A stretch of DNA of 64,000 nt from JAJPKK01 sp963781195 (GCA_963781195.1 CAWAEZ010000009.1:310001-374000); one strand, 5' to 3'. Counted from the stretch's first letter, positions 1 through 9,877 are shown. Notes: generated by a model from the letters alone, not told the origin. Program-made: numbers and translations.

Positions 1-238
1 CCAGAATGTCGGTCGGACCGCCGGCGGCGAACCCGACGACGATGCGGAGCGGCTGATGTGAGGCTCCGCCCTGCGCGCGGGCGTCTCCGTCGGACATCAA
101 AGCAAACACGACAGACACCGCGACCGCGCCGGCTGCGAGACGCAGAAACCGCCGCCGCGCAAGCGGGCGCGCCGCGGGCGCTGTCGTCGATGACGCAGGA
201 GCGGTCCCCGGTGCGCGCTCGTTCGTTATCTCGAACAT
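1..238 (-). CDS. TctC/Bug-family periplasmic solute-binding protein, 3' part cut by window edge
   Basis: The first 79 codons of a gene that runs off the left edge. The start is the ATG whose first base is 238. The N-terminus has an arginine-rich stretch (RRRFLRLAAGA) followed by a hydrophobic run ending near ARAQG, a Tat- or Sec-type export signal. It is followed by PLRIVVGFAAGGPTDI, the hallmark opening of the Bug/TctC binding proteins of tripartite tricarboxylate transporters, which bind carboxylates in the periplasm. It lies 44 bases downstream of the decayed AMP-ligase on the same strand, so the two may share a transcript. The ligand cannot be inferred. The family call rests on this one motif plus the signal peptide. 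Confidence 0.75.
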   Translation of the reverse strand, partial: MFEITNERAPGTAPASSTTAPAARPLARRRFLRLAAGAVAVSVVFALMSDGDARAQGGASHQPLRIVVGFAAGGPTDIL

Positions 239-282
239 CGCTCAATTCCCTCTGGTGCTTCGCGGGGCCGCTCTCGCGCGCG

Positions 283-1404
283 TCACGAGATCACCAGCAA
301 ATTGTTCGTCGTGATCCGGCCGCGTTGTCCCGGGTAGATCCATTCGTCCCGTGCTGCACCTTCGTTCGTCGGGGAAGCGCCGGTATCGCGATTGCGAAAC
401 CGCAATTCGCCTTCCCTCCCCTTGGGCAACGGGCTGAGCCCATCGTCGACGGCTTCGACCTCGGTCCACGGCGCCACGAAACCGGCGGCGCCCGGCACCT
501 CTTTCAGACGCGCCGCTCCGCCGTAGGCGATGATGCCGATCTGCGGATGGCTATAGCTCAGGATGGTGTTCGACGAGATGGTCGCGAGGCATTTGTCCAA
601 CAGGGTCGGAGTGAATCGACGGCCCTCGATCCATGCACCGCGCAGCGGCCGCATCGGTGCGTAACCGGTCTCCTGCAAGGTCAGGAGCGCCTCGAGCTCC
701 CGTGTCGTCCCGACGAAGTAGTGATACTGATGCAGCGTCGTCAGCCCGCGCGCCGAGCCGGAGTCGGCAAACAGGACGGTGCGCCCGTGCCAGAGTGCGG
801 TAATCCCCGCCAGGAATCCGGCGGGCGTCTCGAGCGGCGCGATGGAGATCATTCGCTCCCAATCGGGAAACGCGCTCATGGCGTAGGTGACGACCTGCGC
901 TTCCAGCGACCGCGCGGTTGTCTTGACCGCGCGCGGCAGACGCGCCTCGCCAGGGAAGCAGTTCACGCGGCAGGTCCAGTCGAGATTGCTGGCGGCGCTG
1001 GTGCGTTCGGCCACGCTGAACGTCACCTGGTCCTTGAACCAGGACGTGTCCAGCAGAAAGATCTTCGCCGAAGGCTGCTTCAGGCCGACCACCGGATTCA
1101 TGGTGTCGGTGAGCACGAGATCGAACGGCACGTGGTCGAGGTACGCCTCGGGCGCACTGTTGATTGAAGCCGTCGCGACCTTGAGCCGGTAGAGGGCGCA
1201 GGCCGCGATGAAATGATCAATCGGATGGCCGATGTGGAGCGCCGCGGTCTGGCCCGCGGTGACGCCGGCGGCCTCGAGCCGGCGCTGCGTCGACACGATC
1301 CCATGCGCGAGCCGCCCATAGGGACAGACCGCGCCGTGGGCAACAATCGCCAGCTTCTCAGGCGTGATCTCGGCGTGAAAGAAAATGACATCCGTCCAAT
1401 TCAT
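283..1404 (-). pseudogene. Truncated, degenerate adenylate-forming (ANL) enzyme
   Basis: A 373-residue protein that aligns end to end with the N-terminal domain of the intact AMP-ligase at 2674-4146. Shared landmarks are the opening FFHAEITPEK versus FFHADVTPEK, DTSWFKD versus DDSWFKD, and ITALWHGRTV versus ITALWLGRTV. The phosphate-binding SSGTTGQPK of the paralogue is replaced by unrelated residues (FPGEARLPR), the A5 motif YGSTEGG has become YSHPQIG, and the reading frame stops just where the A8 hinge and the whole C-terminal domain should begin. It therefore should not adenylate anything. It is either a decaying duplicate or a non-catalytic remnant. The lack of internal stops over more than 1.1 kb is odd for old decay and leaves a pseudoenzyme role possible. 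Confidence 0.7.
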
Positions 1405-1515
1405 TCAACCGGCCTTAGTTGCGGCAATGCCTCCGCGCTCTGCGCCTCTGCAATAATCGAAAAAGCCGGCGATGGAAACAGCGGGCGGAGAGAGGATGGC
1501 TTTCCCGCGAAACGA

Positions 1516-1545
1516 CACAACCCGGCGCGGATGCGCCGGGTTGTG
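1516..1545 (-). terminator. Hairpin terminator after the outer-membrane barrel gene
   Basis: A perfect 13-bp inverted repeat, CACAACCCGGCGC and its complement, surrounds a 4-base loop (GGAT). It lies 20 bases past the stop codon of the barrel gene. On the minus strand a short T-containing stretch follows (TCGTTTCG), so it is a plausible intrinsic terminator for that gene. Confidence 0.7.
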
Positions 1546-1565
1546 GGAAGCAAAGATAGAGACGA

Positions 1566-2402
1566 TCAGAAGCGGTAGTTCAGGCCGATCTTGCCGATGG
1601 TCAGATCGTTCGAGAACTTCGCTGCGCCGCCGGTGCTGAGATAGCCGGTGAAGCCTTGCGCCGGAAACGGGTTGTTGACGGTCTTGCTCTGGAAGCCGAC
1701 CCACATCACCTCACCGCGCAGCGTCCAGTTGCGGCTGAGCTGGTGCTCGATGCCGCCGCCGATCACAACGCCCGGCAGCCAAGACGTCTGGGACGTCGTG
1801 AAAGTGCCGTTCGAGCCGGAGTTGCCGTCGAAGCCCGCCACCGAGAAGCTGTTTTTGGTATCGGCGATGGCGAAGCCGCCGGTCAGGTAAGGCATCGTGC
1901 CGTTGAAGTCGATGCCGAACCGCGCGCGGAACGTGGCCAGCGCATCGATCTTGCTCTGCTTCAGCGTCTGCCCACTTGCCGCGTAGCCCCCGAACGGGCC
2001 GTACCCCGGAGAGCTGGCATTGATGCCGCTGGTCGAGCTCGACTTGGCATTGAGCCAGGAAATGTCCGCCTCGACGCCATAGACGAAGTTGCCGCTCTGC
2101 CAATTGCGGCCGAGGTTCAGGCCCAGAATCGCGGCCATGCTGGTCGAGGTCGTCGCCGCACCGCCGGTGCCCGTGCTGGAATATCCGGAAATGTTGGCGC
2201 CGCTTCCGGCGGCGGTGTCGTCCTGCAGCGAGCGCAGCCAAGCAGCACCGACGCTGCCGCCCACATACCAGCCGTCCCAGGTCGGCGCCAAAACCGGTGC
2301 CTTGGTGATGGGCAACAAATCGGCGGCGAAGGCCCCCGAAGATGCGGCCGCAGCAGCGGCCAGAGCGGTCGCGGAAGTCTTCGTCACGGTTCCAATGTTC
2401 AT
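1566..2402 (-). CDS. Outer-membrane beta-barrel protein (Omp25/porin-like)
   Basis: 278 residues. The chosen ATG is preceded on its strand by a G-rich stretch and opens an alanine-rich Sec signal peptide ending at SGAFA before ADLLPITKAPV, a typical start of mature Omp25/Omp31-like barrels in Rhizobiales. After WDGWYVGGSVGAAW the protein shows alternating polar/hydrophobic barrel strands and Gly/Ser/Thr-rich loops. It ends in IGLNYRF, with the terminal aromatic residue needed for BAM-dependent outer-membrane insertion. Its likely role is structural or immunogenic surface barrel rather than enzyme. It is transcribed divergently from the acyl-CoA ligase across a 271-bp gap and followed by a strong hairpin. 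Confidence 0.85.
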   Translation of the reverse strand: MNIGTVTKTSATALAAAAAASSGAFAADLLPITKAPVLAPTWDGWYVGGSVGAAWLRSLQDDTAAGSGANISGYSSTGTGGAATTSTSMAAILGLNLGRNWQSGNFVYGVEADISWLNAKSSSTSGINASSPGYGPFGGYAASGQTLKQSKIDALATFRARFGIDFNGTMPYLTGGFAIADTKNSFSVAGFDGNSGSNGTFTTSQTSWLPGVVIGGGIEHQLSRNWTLRGEVMWVGFQSKTVNNPFPAQGFTGYLSTGGAAKFSNDLTIGKIGLNYRF

Positions 2403-2673
2403 CCCAACATCCCCAGCCCAAATTGAGTGCTCACTCGTTTCAGAGCATGGCCTTCGTCGAGCGGATTCGACAAGCCGGGGAACGTCCTCTGATGCTGCAA
2501 AATAAAATTTGTTGCGTGAGGGCAACAAGTTAGCAGCATCCTACGGTTGTAGCGCCACACCATTCCCGGTGTGTTTTACAAATCGGGCACGACGCGCTAG
2601 TCGTCCCCCTCAACACAGGCGGATTCCGCGGAACACGTGCCACGTGGCCACGCCGCGGTCAGACGGGGGTTCG

Positions 2674-4146
2674 ATGACCACACTGGTCGACATGGTCTTC
2701 TTCCACGCCGACGTCACCCCGGAAAAACCGGCCATCATTACCGGCGGCAGCGGCATCTACTCTTACGCGATGCTGCGGCAGGCGATCCTTTCGGTCGAGA
2801 AGCGGCTGCGCCAGACCGGACTGAAGGCCGGCGACTGCGTCGCCATTCGGGCATGGGAATCCGCGCCCCAGATGGCCTTGATTTGTGCGCTGGCACGGCT
2901 GGGCATTGCGTCCGTGTCGATCGACGAGGATCAACTGGGTCTGCTCGACGGCATGGTCGTCGACCTGCTGTTGACCACGCAACCGGTCACCCCATCGAGC
3001 GTGAAGGCGATCGTTCTGGACGATTCCTGGTTCAAAGACACGACCGACGACGCCGCTGTCCACCGCGCGCCGCCCCCGGACGACACGGCCATCTGCCGCT
3101 ACGTCCTGTCATCGGGCACCACCGGACAGCCGAAGATCATCGGCCTCAGTTTCGGCGCGGTGAAGGAACGCCTGATCACTTACGCGCTGCGGACGAGCAC
3201 GCCGAGCTGGGACCGCCTCGTCTGCATTCCGGGGCTTTCGACCAACTACGGCTTCAGCTTCGCCATCACCGCGTTGTGGCTCGGGCGCACCGTGTGCTTC
3301 AGCTCGCCCGAGATGCTCCCCAGGCATCTCGTCATCGCCTACCAGGCCGACCTTCTGGTGGCTTCGACCCAGCAGATCCTCACGCTGTTGTCGGCCCAGG
3401 ACGAGAATTTCGTCCGGCTGGATTCGCTGCGCGCCGTCCACATCGGCGGCAGCGTGGCCTACGCGCCGCTGCAAGCCCGCATTCGTCTGCTGATCTGCGC
3501 CAACGTCTATTGCGGCTATGGATCGACCGAGGGCGGGACGGTCGCCTATGCGCCGGCGGAAACCATCTTCGGGATGGACCGCGCGGTGGGCGTCACCGCA
3601 CCCTGGATCGATCTCGAGGTGATCGACGAGAACAAGGCCCGGGTCGATTACGGGCAAGAAGGAGAGATCCGGATCCGCGCGCGGGGCCAGGGCTATCGGT
3701 ACCGCAAGGTGGAACCGGCGCGGTATGAGGTGGACGATGCGGAGTGGTTCTATCCGGGCGACCAGGGCGTCATGCATCGCAATGGCCTCGTGACGATCAC
3801 CGGACGCATCAACGAGCTGATCAACCGCGGCGGCCAGAAGATTGCGCCGGACACCATCGAGGAAGCCGCCAAGAATCACCCGCACGTCGCGGATGCCGCA
3901 GCGGTCGGAATGCCCGATCATCTAGGGATCGAGCGAATCTGGGTGGCGGTGGTGTCCCGCGGCGAGAGCGAAATCGAGGTCGCGAAAGTGTATGAATACT
4001 TCCGCGAAAAGCACATGACGGTGGTGCCGGACCGGGTCTTCCAGGTCGACGTCATCCCGCGCAACCGCCTCGGGAAAGTCTCGCGCGTCGAACTCGCCGA
4101 GCAGCTCAAGCAGCTGGAGGCGAACCTCGCCTTGACGCTGCGGTGA
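2674..4146 (+). CDS. Class I adenylate-forming enzyme (acyl-CoA synthetase / AMP-ligase)
   Basis: 490 residues. The start ATG follows a GGGGG stretch a few bases upstream; the longer open frame to 2509 has no support. ANL motifs are in order: phosphate loop SSGTTGQPK (residues 146-154), A5 YGSTEGG, the WFYPGDQG motif, the hinge ITGRINELINRGGQKIAP, and the C-terminal catalytic Lys region RNRLGKVSR. It should activate a carboxylic acid as acyl-AMP and pass it to CoA or a carrier protein; the substrate is unknown. It is a paralogue of the decayed protein at 283-1404, with the barrel gene between them. It converges on hpnO; a palindrome (CCTGCGGCCGCAGG, 4149-4162) in the 53-bp gap may terminate both. 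Confidence 0.85.
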   Translation: MTTLVDMVFFHADVTPEKPAIITGGSGIYSYAMLRQAILSVEKRLRQTGLKAGDCVAIRAWESAPQMALICALARLGIASVSIDEDQLGLLDGMVVDLLLTTQPVTPSSVKAIVLDDSWFKDTTDDAAVHRAPPPDDTAICRYVLSSGTTGQPKIIGLSFGAVKERLITYALRTSTPSWDRLVCIPGLSTNYGFSFAITALWLGRTVCFSSPEMLPRHLVIAYQADLLVASTQQILTLLSAQDENFVRLDSLRAVHIGGSVAYAPLQARIRLLICANVYCGYGSTEGGTVAYAPAETIFGMDRAVGVTAPWIDLEVIDENKARVDYGQEGEIRIRARGQGYRYRKVEPARYEVDDAEWFYPGDQGVMHRNGLVTITGRINELINRGGQKIAPDTIEEAAKNHPHVADAAAVGMPDHLGIERIWVAVVSRGESEIEVAKVYEYFREKHMTVVPDRVFQVDVIPRNRLGKVSRVELAEQLKQLEANLALTLR

Positions 4147-4199
4147 CGCCTGCGGCCGCAGGGCGCTGTCGTGAAATCGGCCAAGGCCGAAACTGAACG

Positions 4200-5582
4200 C
4201 TACGCCCGCGCGGCCACCGCGTTGCCGACCAGCGTCTTGCCGAGCGACCAGATCGACCCGGGCACCCGATGGGTGGCGGCGATCACGGAATCAAAGGCCG
4301 CGACGATCGCATCGCAATCGGCGTCGTTGACGACGAGCGGGCACAGCAGCTTCACCGTGTGGCTCGCATGGCCGGCGACCTGGGTCAGGATCTTGTGCTC
4401 GGCGAACAGCGGGATGGTGATGAGCTGGCAGAACAGTCCCTTGTTCGCGGACTCGAGCAGGTTCCAGCTCGCCTTGAGTTTGAGCGACTTCGGCGGCCCG
4501 AACTCGATGCCGAGCATCAGGCCCTTGCCGCGCACCTCGCGCAGGAATTCGTAGCGTCCGACGAGATCCGAAAGGCCCCGGCGCAGCCGGTCGCCGAGGC
4601 GTTCGGCCTGAGCGACCAGGCGCTCGTTCTCGATCACGTCGAGGGTGGCGAGGCCGGCCGCCATGGCGAGGTCGTTCTTGGCGAAGGTCGAGCCGTGCAC
4701 GACCGAGCGATCCATCCGATCGAAGAGCTTGTCGTAGATGCGCTTCTTCGTGATGACCGCGCCGACCGGCACATGGCCGCCGGAGAGCGCCTTGGCGAGC
4801 AGCACCATGTCGGGCTCGACGCCCCAGTGGTCGACCGCGAGGAACCGCCCGGTGCGGCCGAGCCCGGTCTGGATTTCGTCGGCGATGAACAGCGTGCCGT
4901 GGCGGCGGCACAGCTCCGCCGCCTCGCGCAGATAGCCGTCGTCGGGCAGGTTGACGCCCTTGCCCTGGATCGGCTCGACGATGAAGGCGGCCGCGGTGCG
5001 CGCGGACAGCGCGCGTTCCAGCGCCGCGAGGTCGTTGAAGGGAACCGCCGTGCACTCGGGCAGCAGCGGCTCGAAACCGGTGCGGAAGACGGCGTCGCCG
5101 CACAGCGACAGCGCGCCGTAGCTCAGGCCGTGAAACGAGTGCTCGCAGTGGATGAGGCCGGGACGGCGGGTGGCGGCGCGGGCGAACTTGATCGCGGCCT
5201 CGACCGCCTCGGTGCCGGAATTGGCGAAGAAGACCTTGTCGAGATAGGGCATGTAACCGATCAGCCGCTGCGCCAGCACGCCGGCGAGCGGCGAAACGTC
5301 GAACTGGACGAGGCCCGGCAGGTCCGCATCGAGCACGCTCTTGAGCGCTTCGCGCAGCGCCGGATGATTGCGCCCGATCGCGAACACGCCATAGCCGCTC
5401 AGCAGGTCGAGATACCTCTCGCCGTCCCGGTCGTAGAGATATTGGCCGACCCCGCGGCAGAAGCCGACGTCATAGCCCAGCGTCTTGAGGACGCGCACCA
5501 TCTGATCGTTGAGATGGCGCGAGTGGGTAACGAAACGATCCGCTTCGTTGTCCGCGTAGAGTTGCGCGATATCGAGGCTCAT
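4200..5582 (-). CDS. hpnO: Hopanoid aminotransferase HpnO (PLP-dependent)
   Basis: 460 residues, class III (ornithine/acetylornithine-type) aminotransferase. Visible are FFANSGTEAVEAAIK (about 118-132), DEIQTGLGRTG with the PLP-pyridine Asp at 235, and the Schiff-base Lys264 in LLAKALSGGH. In hopanoid clusters this family forms 35-aminobacteriohopanetriol by transamination of the ribosyl-derived side chain. The start ATG follows GGGGGAATCCC. It lies 103 bases downstream of hpnN on the same strand, suggesting an hpnN-hpnO unit. The name rests on sequence type plus location beside hpnN and hpnH; another class III aminotransferase is possible but unlikely. Confidence 0.88.
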   Translation of the reverse strand: MSLDIAQLYADNEADRFVTHSRHLNDQMVRVLKTLGYDVGFCRGVGQYLYDRDGERYLDLLSGYGVFAIGRNHPALREALKSVLDADLPGLVQFDVSPLAGVLAQRLIGYMPYLDKVFFANSGTEAVEAAIKFARAATRRPGLIHCEHSFHGLSYGALSLCGDAVFRTGFEPLLPECTAVPFNDLAALERALSARTAAAFIVEPIQGKGVNLPDDGYLREAAELCRRHGTLFIADEIQTGLGRTGRFLAVDHWGVEPDMVLLAKALSGGHVPVGAVITKKRIYDKLFDRMDRSVVHGSTFAKNDLAMAAGLATLDVIENERLVAQAERLGDRLRRGLSDLVGRYEFLREVRGKGLMLGIEFGPPKSLKLKASWNLLESANKGLFCQLITIPLFAEHKILTQVAGHASHTVKLLCPLVVNDADCDAIVAAFDSVIAATHRVPGSIWSLGKTLVGNAVAARA

Positions 5583-5685
5583 GGGATTCCCCCAGGAAAA
5601 CTGGTTTACCTATACAGCGCATCGGCGGGCGATTCCATGCGCGCGCCGGTGCCGCGCCGTTATCGTTCGCTCGCCGCCCGCGCAC

Positions 5686-8280
5686 TCACCCGTCGTTCAC
5701 CGTGCGCGGCTTTCCCATCAGCGCGGGCTGGAACAGCACCGCCGCCGCGAGCGTGCAGGCGAGCGAAAGCGCGAGCAGCTTGCCCATGCTCGACGTGCCG
5801 GGGTGGCTCGAGAACCACAGGCTGCCGAACGCCGTCGCCGTCGTCGCCGCGCTGAAGATCACGGCGCGGGTCAGGCTCGACTGCAACAGCTTGGTCCGCC
5901 CCGAACGCCACGCCATCACGAAGTAGATCTTGAACGCGACGCCGATGCCGAGCATCAGCGGCAGCGCGATGATGTTGGCGAAGTTGAGCGGCATGCCGAT
6001 CAGGACGCAGATCTCGAGCGTCACCGCGCCGGCGAGCAGAAGCGGAACCAGCGTGAGCAGCACGTCGCCTAGGCGTCGCAGCACGATCCACAACAGGATC
6101 GAAATCGACAGCAGCGCCCAGCCGCCCGCCTCCACGAACGCGGAGATGACGGTGCGGCCAGATTCGAGGATCGAAATCGGACCGCCGGTGGCATCCGGCG
6201 CTACGGCGAGCACGGCGCGGGCAAACGCGCGCATGCTTTCGTTGTCGTCGGGATCGCCGGAAGGGGTGACCTCTATGCGGGCATGGCCGTCGGCGGAGCG
6301 CCAGCTCTTCGTGATCTCCTCGGGCAGGTTGTCGAGGGTGATGGGCTTCGCCTTGAGGAGCGAGCGCAGCTCGGAGAGATCGAGTTGGAGCGGCACGACG
6401 AAGGCGCTCTCGACACGCTGGCGCTGCGACGGATCGGCCTTCGCCAGTCGGGTCATGGCCGCGGCCAGCCGCTTCGCACCCGCGGCGCCGGGACCGGTCT
6501 TGTTCTCGACGGCGCGCGAAAGATCGCCGGCACGCAGGTTGAGCGTCTCGACGACGTCAGCATCGGTCGGGGCGGGGCGCGGAGCGAGCCCGAGGACAGG
6601 ATCGAGCGCCTTCGCCACCTCGGCGATCATCGCGAGCTTTGCCGGTTGATCGGCCGGGATGAAGGTATCGATGGTCATGACGCTGTTGACCTGGGGCAGC
6701 GCCTTGAGCCGGACCGCCAGTTCGTCCGCCGCGGCGACCGTCGGCGCAACCGCGTTGATCGAGTTCGCGCCGGTGGCGGGATCGCGCCGCAGGTCGAGAT
6801 AGGTCGCGACCGATTCGACCTTGGCGCTCCGCAGATTCATCGGGTTGAGATCGAAGTGGAGGAAGTAGAGGAGCGGCAGGCCGGCGATGGCGACGCCCAG
6901 CGTCGCGACCACGATCGCGATGCGGTGACGCTCGAGGAAGTCGTCGACCGGAGCAAGCGCGGCGATGCCGAGCGCCTCCGGCTCGCCGGCGGGGTGGAGC
7001 AGGTAGAGCAGCGCCGGCAAGACGGTGATGCTGGTGACATAGGCGATGAGCATGCCGACGCCGGCGATCTGGCCGAGCTCGGAGACGCCGCGATAATCGG
7101 TCGGCAGGAACGACAGGAAGCCGGCGGCGACCGCGGCCGCCGCCAGCGTCAGGGGAACACCCGCCCGCGCCGCCGCCTCGATCAGCGCCTTGCGCAGGTC
7201 CGGCTCCTTGAAGCGCTCCTGGCGATAGCGAACGCTGAACTGCAGCCCGAAATCGACCCCCAGCCCGACGAACAGCACGGCGAAGGCGACCGAGATCAGG
7301 TTGAGCGCGCCCACCATCAGCAATCCGAGCGCCGCCGTCACCGACAGGCCGACGAACAGCGCCGCCACCACCGCCAGAATGATCCGGAACGATTTCAAGG
7401 CCATCCACAGGATCAACAGCACCACCGCGAGGGTAATCGCGCCGTTGAGCGCGGCGCCCTCCCGCACCGTCGCGAACTCGTCGTTCTCGATCGGGACCGG
7501 CCCGGTCAGGCGCACCCGTGCATGGTAGCGCGACGCGAGGTCGAGGCTCGCGACCGCGTTCCGGATCGCATCGGTGCCCTTCTTGCCCGGTTCGAGCGCG
7601 TTGTAGTCGAGCACCGGGGTCGCCTGGATGAACTTGCGCAGGTCGGAGGGGGTCGCCGCCGTGCCGTTGAGGAGCTCGTGCCAGGAGAACGTCGCCGGAC
7701 GATCGGCCAGGATGTCCTCGATCGGCACGGCTGCCATGTCGAAAGCGCGGGCGGCCTGGTCCAGGGTCATCTGGCCGGTGTTGATGCCGGCGAGGGCGAA
7801 GCCGACAACCCCGGCGACGCCGCGCAGGGTCGGATCGAGTACCAGCGAGCGAATCAGCGGCGCGGCGCGGGCGAGCGGCTTGCTGATTTGCCCCAGTTCC
7901 TCGCTCGGCATGAACAGAAGCCCGTTTTGGGCAAAAAAGTCGCTGCCGCCGGGCTGGACCACCGATTTGAACAGGCTTTTTTCTGGCGCAAGCCGATCCG
8001 CAAGCGCGCTGCGGGCCAGCGTCGCAAGCTCGCTGGTGGGCGCTTCCACAACCGCGAGGATGTAACCGGCGTTGCGGCTGGGGAACATGCGATCGAAGGC
8101 GATCTCGCGTTGACGCCAGGGCACGTCTTTTGCGATCAACTTTGTAATGTCCGTGTTGATCGCAAAGTGACGAACAGTATAGTAACCTGCAATTCCCGTA
8201 ATAATCAGCGCAGCGGCAAGAGTTGCGTAAGCATATCTGGTACAAAGATCAACGACGGAGACGATCGCGGCTTTCAGCAT
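5686..8280 (-). CDS. hpnN: Hopanoid transporter HpnN (RND/MMPL family)
   Basis: 864 residues, an inner-membrane RND-type exporter of the hopanoid-associated group, known in Rhodopseudomonas and Burkholderia for moving hopanoids to the outer membrane. One N-terminal transmembrane segment precedes a large periplasmic loop, followed by a block of hydrophobic segments (for example AITLAVVLLILWMALKSF and ISVAFAVLFVGLGVDFG). The plan repeats after a second large loop, ending with EICVLIGMPLNFANIIALPLMLGIG. Both halves are intact. It is divergent from hpnH with a 400-bp intergenic region that must hold both promoters, and is followed by hpnO. Confidence 0.9.
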   Translation of the reverse strand: MLKAAIVSVVDLCTRYAYATLAAALIITGIAGYYTVRHFAINTDITKLIAKDVPWRQREIAFDRMFPSRNAGYILAVVEAPTSELATLARSALADRLAPEKSLFKSVVQPGGSDFFAQNGLLFMPSEELGQISKPLARAAPLIRSLVLDPTLRGVAGVVGFALAGINTGQMTLDQAARAFDMAAVPIEDILADRPATFSWHELLNGTAATPSDLRKFIQATPVLDYNALEPGKKGTDAIRNAVASLDLASRYHARVRLTGPVPIENDEFATVREGAALNGAITLAVVLLILWMALKSFRIILAVVAALFVGLSVTAALGLLMVGALNLISVAFAVLFVGLGVDFGLQFSVRYRQERFKEPDLRKALIEAAARAGVPLTLAAAAVAAGFLSFLPTDYRGVSELGQIAGVGMLIAYVTSITVLPALLYLLHPAGEPEALGIAALAPVDDFLERHRIAIVVATLGVAIAGLPLLYFLHFDLNPMNLRSAKVESVATYLDLRRDPATGANSINAVAPTVAAADELAVRLKALPQVNSVMTIDTFIPADQPAKLAMIAEVAKALDPVLGLAPRPAPTDADVVETLNLRAGDLSRAVENKTGPGAAGAKRLAAAMTRLAKADPSQRQRVESAFVVPLQLDLSELRSLLKAKPITLDNLPEEITKSWRSADGHARIEVTPSGDPDDNESMRAFARAVLAVAPDATGGPISILESGRTVISAFVEAGGWALLSISILLWIVLRRLGDVLLTLVPLLLAGAVTLEICVLIGMPLNFANIIALPLMLGIGVAFKIYFVMAWRSGRTKLLQSSLTRAVIFSAATTATAFGSLWFSSHPGTSSMGKLLALSLACTLAAAVLFQPALMGKPRTVNDG

Positions 8281-8680
8281 CTACATGGATTCCTGCTGCA
8301 TTCGAAACAAGGCGCCGGATTCGCCCCCGGATACCCTGACGCGGCGCCGTCAACATCGTTGCGGCACGACCTTATAGGCCGAATTCCGGAAATTCTGGAC
8401 CTATTTGTGCCGATGCGCATTGCCTCGTCGGACGACCGCGACATGATGGCAACGGGTTGTCAAAATCGCGTTCGCAGGTAGCACTCCGATGCTTGAACCC
8501 CGTTTGGTACCGGACGTTAACGTGTTAGGGAAAGAGTGAGTGATCGGTGTTCGCCATGCGACTATGCAGGTGGCGCAGCTACTGTTCGAATTTGCAAGGA
8601 AACCTTCCCAAGAACGCCGCCTCGGTCGCTGGTAAGGGGGGTGCGCCAGCGCGCCTTATCGACCTCACAGAGCAGGACCA
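8281..8680. other. Intergenic region between divergent hpnN and hpnH
   Basis: About 400 bases with no convincing gene. It should carry the promoters for hpnN (leftward) and hpnH (rightward). A short dyad, GAATTCCGGAAATTC, lies near 8383-8397. I could not place a reliable -35/-10 pair or an EcfG-type site. The hpnH ribosome-binding site (GCAGGA) is at its right end. Confidence 0.5.
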
Positions 8681-9823
8681 ATGAACATACCGTATTTCAG
8701 GGAAGTGAGAATTGGGGCTTACCTCCTCAAGCAAAAGTTGCTCGGGCGCAAACGGTATCCTCTGGTTCTCATGCTGGAGCCCCTGTTCCGTTGCAACCTG
8801 GCGTGCGCTGGTTGCGGCAAGATCGACTATCCGGAACCCATCCTCAACCGCCGGCTGTCCCTCGAGGAGTGCCTCCAGGCTGTGGACGAGTGCGGGGCGC
8901 CGATGGTGGCGATCCCCGGCGGGGAGCCGCTGATCCACAAGGACATCGGCGCCATCGTCAAGGGCATCGTGGCCCGGCGCAAGTTCGTGTCGCTGTGCAC
9001 CAATGCCCTGCTGCTCGAGAAGAAGCTCGATCTGTTCGAACCGTCGCCCTACCTGTTCTTTTCCGTCCATCTCGACGGCCTCAAGGAGCACCACGACCGC
9101 TCGGTGTCCCAGGAGGGCGTGTTCGACCGCGCGGTGAGCGCGATCAAGGCCGCCAAAGCCAGGGGCTTCGCGGTCAACGTCAATGCCACGATCTTCGACG
9201 GCCATTCGCCCGAGGATGTGGCGGCCTTCCTCGATCTGACCGAGCAATTGGGGGTCGGGGTCTCGATTTCGCCCGGCTACGCCTATGAGCGGGCGCCCGA
9301 CCAGGACCACTTCCTCAGCCGTCGCAAGACCAAGGAATTGTTCCGCCGCATCTTCGCGCTCGGTCGCGGCAAGAAGTGGAGACTAGAGCATTCGAGCATG
9401 TTCCTCGACTTCCTGGCCGGCAACCAGACTTACCATTGCACCCCCTGGGGCATGCCGACCCGCAACATCTTCGGCTGGCAGAAGCCATGCTACCTGCTCG
9501 GCGAAGGCTATGTGAAGACCTTCCGCGAGTTGATGGACACCACGGACTGGGATTCCTACGGCACCGGCCGCTACGAAAAGTGCGCGAACTGCATGGCTCA
9601 TTGCGGCTACGAGCCGACCGCGGCGGAAGCGAGCTTCGCCAATCCGCTCAAGTCGATGTGGATCGGCTTCCGGGGCGTGCGCACCGAGGGCCCGATGGCG
9701 CCGGAAATTTCGCTCGAGGGTCAGCGTCCCGCGCAATACGTGTTCTCGCGCCATGTCCAGCAGGCGCTCGCCAAGATCGGCGTCACGAAGGTCCGCAGCA
9801 AGGAGCCGGCCGCAGGCGGCTGA
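8681..9823 (+). CDS. hpnH: Hopanoid radical SAM protein HpnH (adenosylhopane synthase)
   Basis: 380 residues. The N-terminal radical SAM cluster motif is CNLACAGC, with cysteines at 38, 42 and 45 (CX3CX2C). GGEPL follows, and the C-terminal part has a Cys-rich segment (CANCMAHCGYEP) typical of HpnH. The family joins a 5'-deoxyadenosyl radical to diploptene, giving adenosylhopane, the first step of side-chain elongation. The start ATG is preceded by GCAGGACCA. It converges on shc with only 54 bases between the stops. In many relatives hpnG lies between shc and hpnH in one operon; here hpnH is on the opposite strand and no hpnG is in the window. Confidence 0.93.
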   Translation: MNIPYFREVRIGAYLLKQKLLGRKRYPLVLMLEPLFRCNLACAGCGKIDYPEPILNRRLSLEECLQAVDECGAPMVAIPGGEPLIHKDIGAIVKGIVARRKFVSLCTNALLLEKKLDLFEPSPYLFFSVHLDGLKEHHDRSVSQEGVFDRAVSAIKAAKARGFAVNVNATIFDGHSPEDVAAFLDLTEQLGVGVSISPGYAYERAPDQDHFLSRRKTKELFRRIFALGRGKKWRLEHSSMFLDFLAGNQTYHCTPWGMPTRNIFGWQKPCYLLGEGYVKTFRELMDTTDWDSYGTGRYEKCANCMAHCGYEPTAAEASFANPLKSMWIGFRGVRTEGPMAPEISLEGQRPAQYVFSRHVQQALAKIGVTKVRSKEPAAGG

Positions 9824-9877
9824 GGATACGCGGCTCGAGGCCGCAGCCACGGCGTGTCGCAACAGGCGCGCCGTCGG

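Noticed and set aside
58..1167. 369-codon plus-strand frame at the left edge
   Set aside because: Antisense to the degenerate ligase, Arg-rich, no motif or ribosome-binding site.
6283..8481. A 732-codon open frame on the plus strand opposite hpnN
   Set aside because: Low-complexity Arg/Gly/Asp-rich translation with no motifs, fully antisense to a well-conserved transporter.
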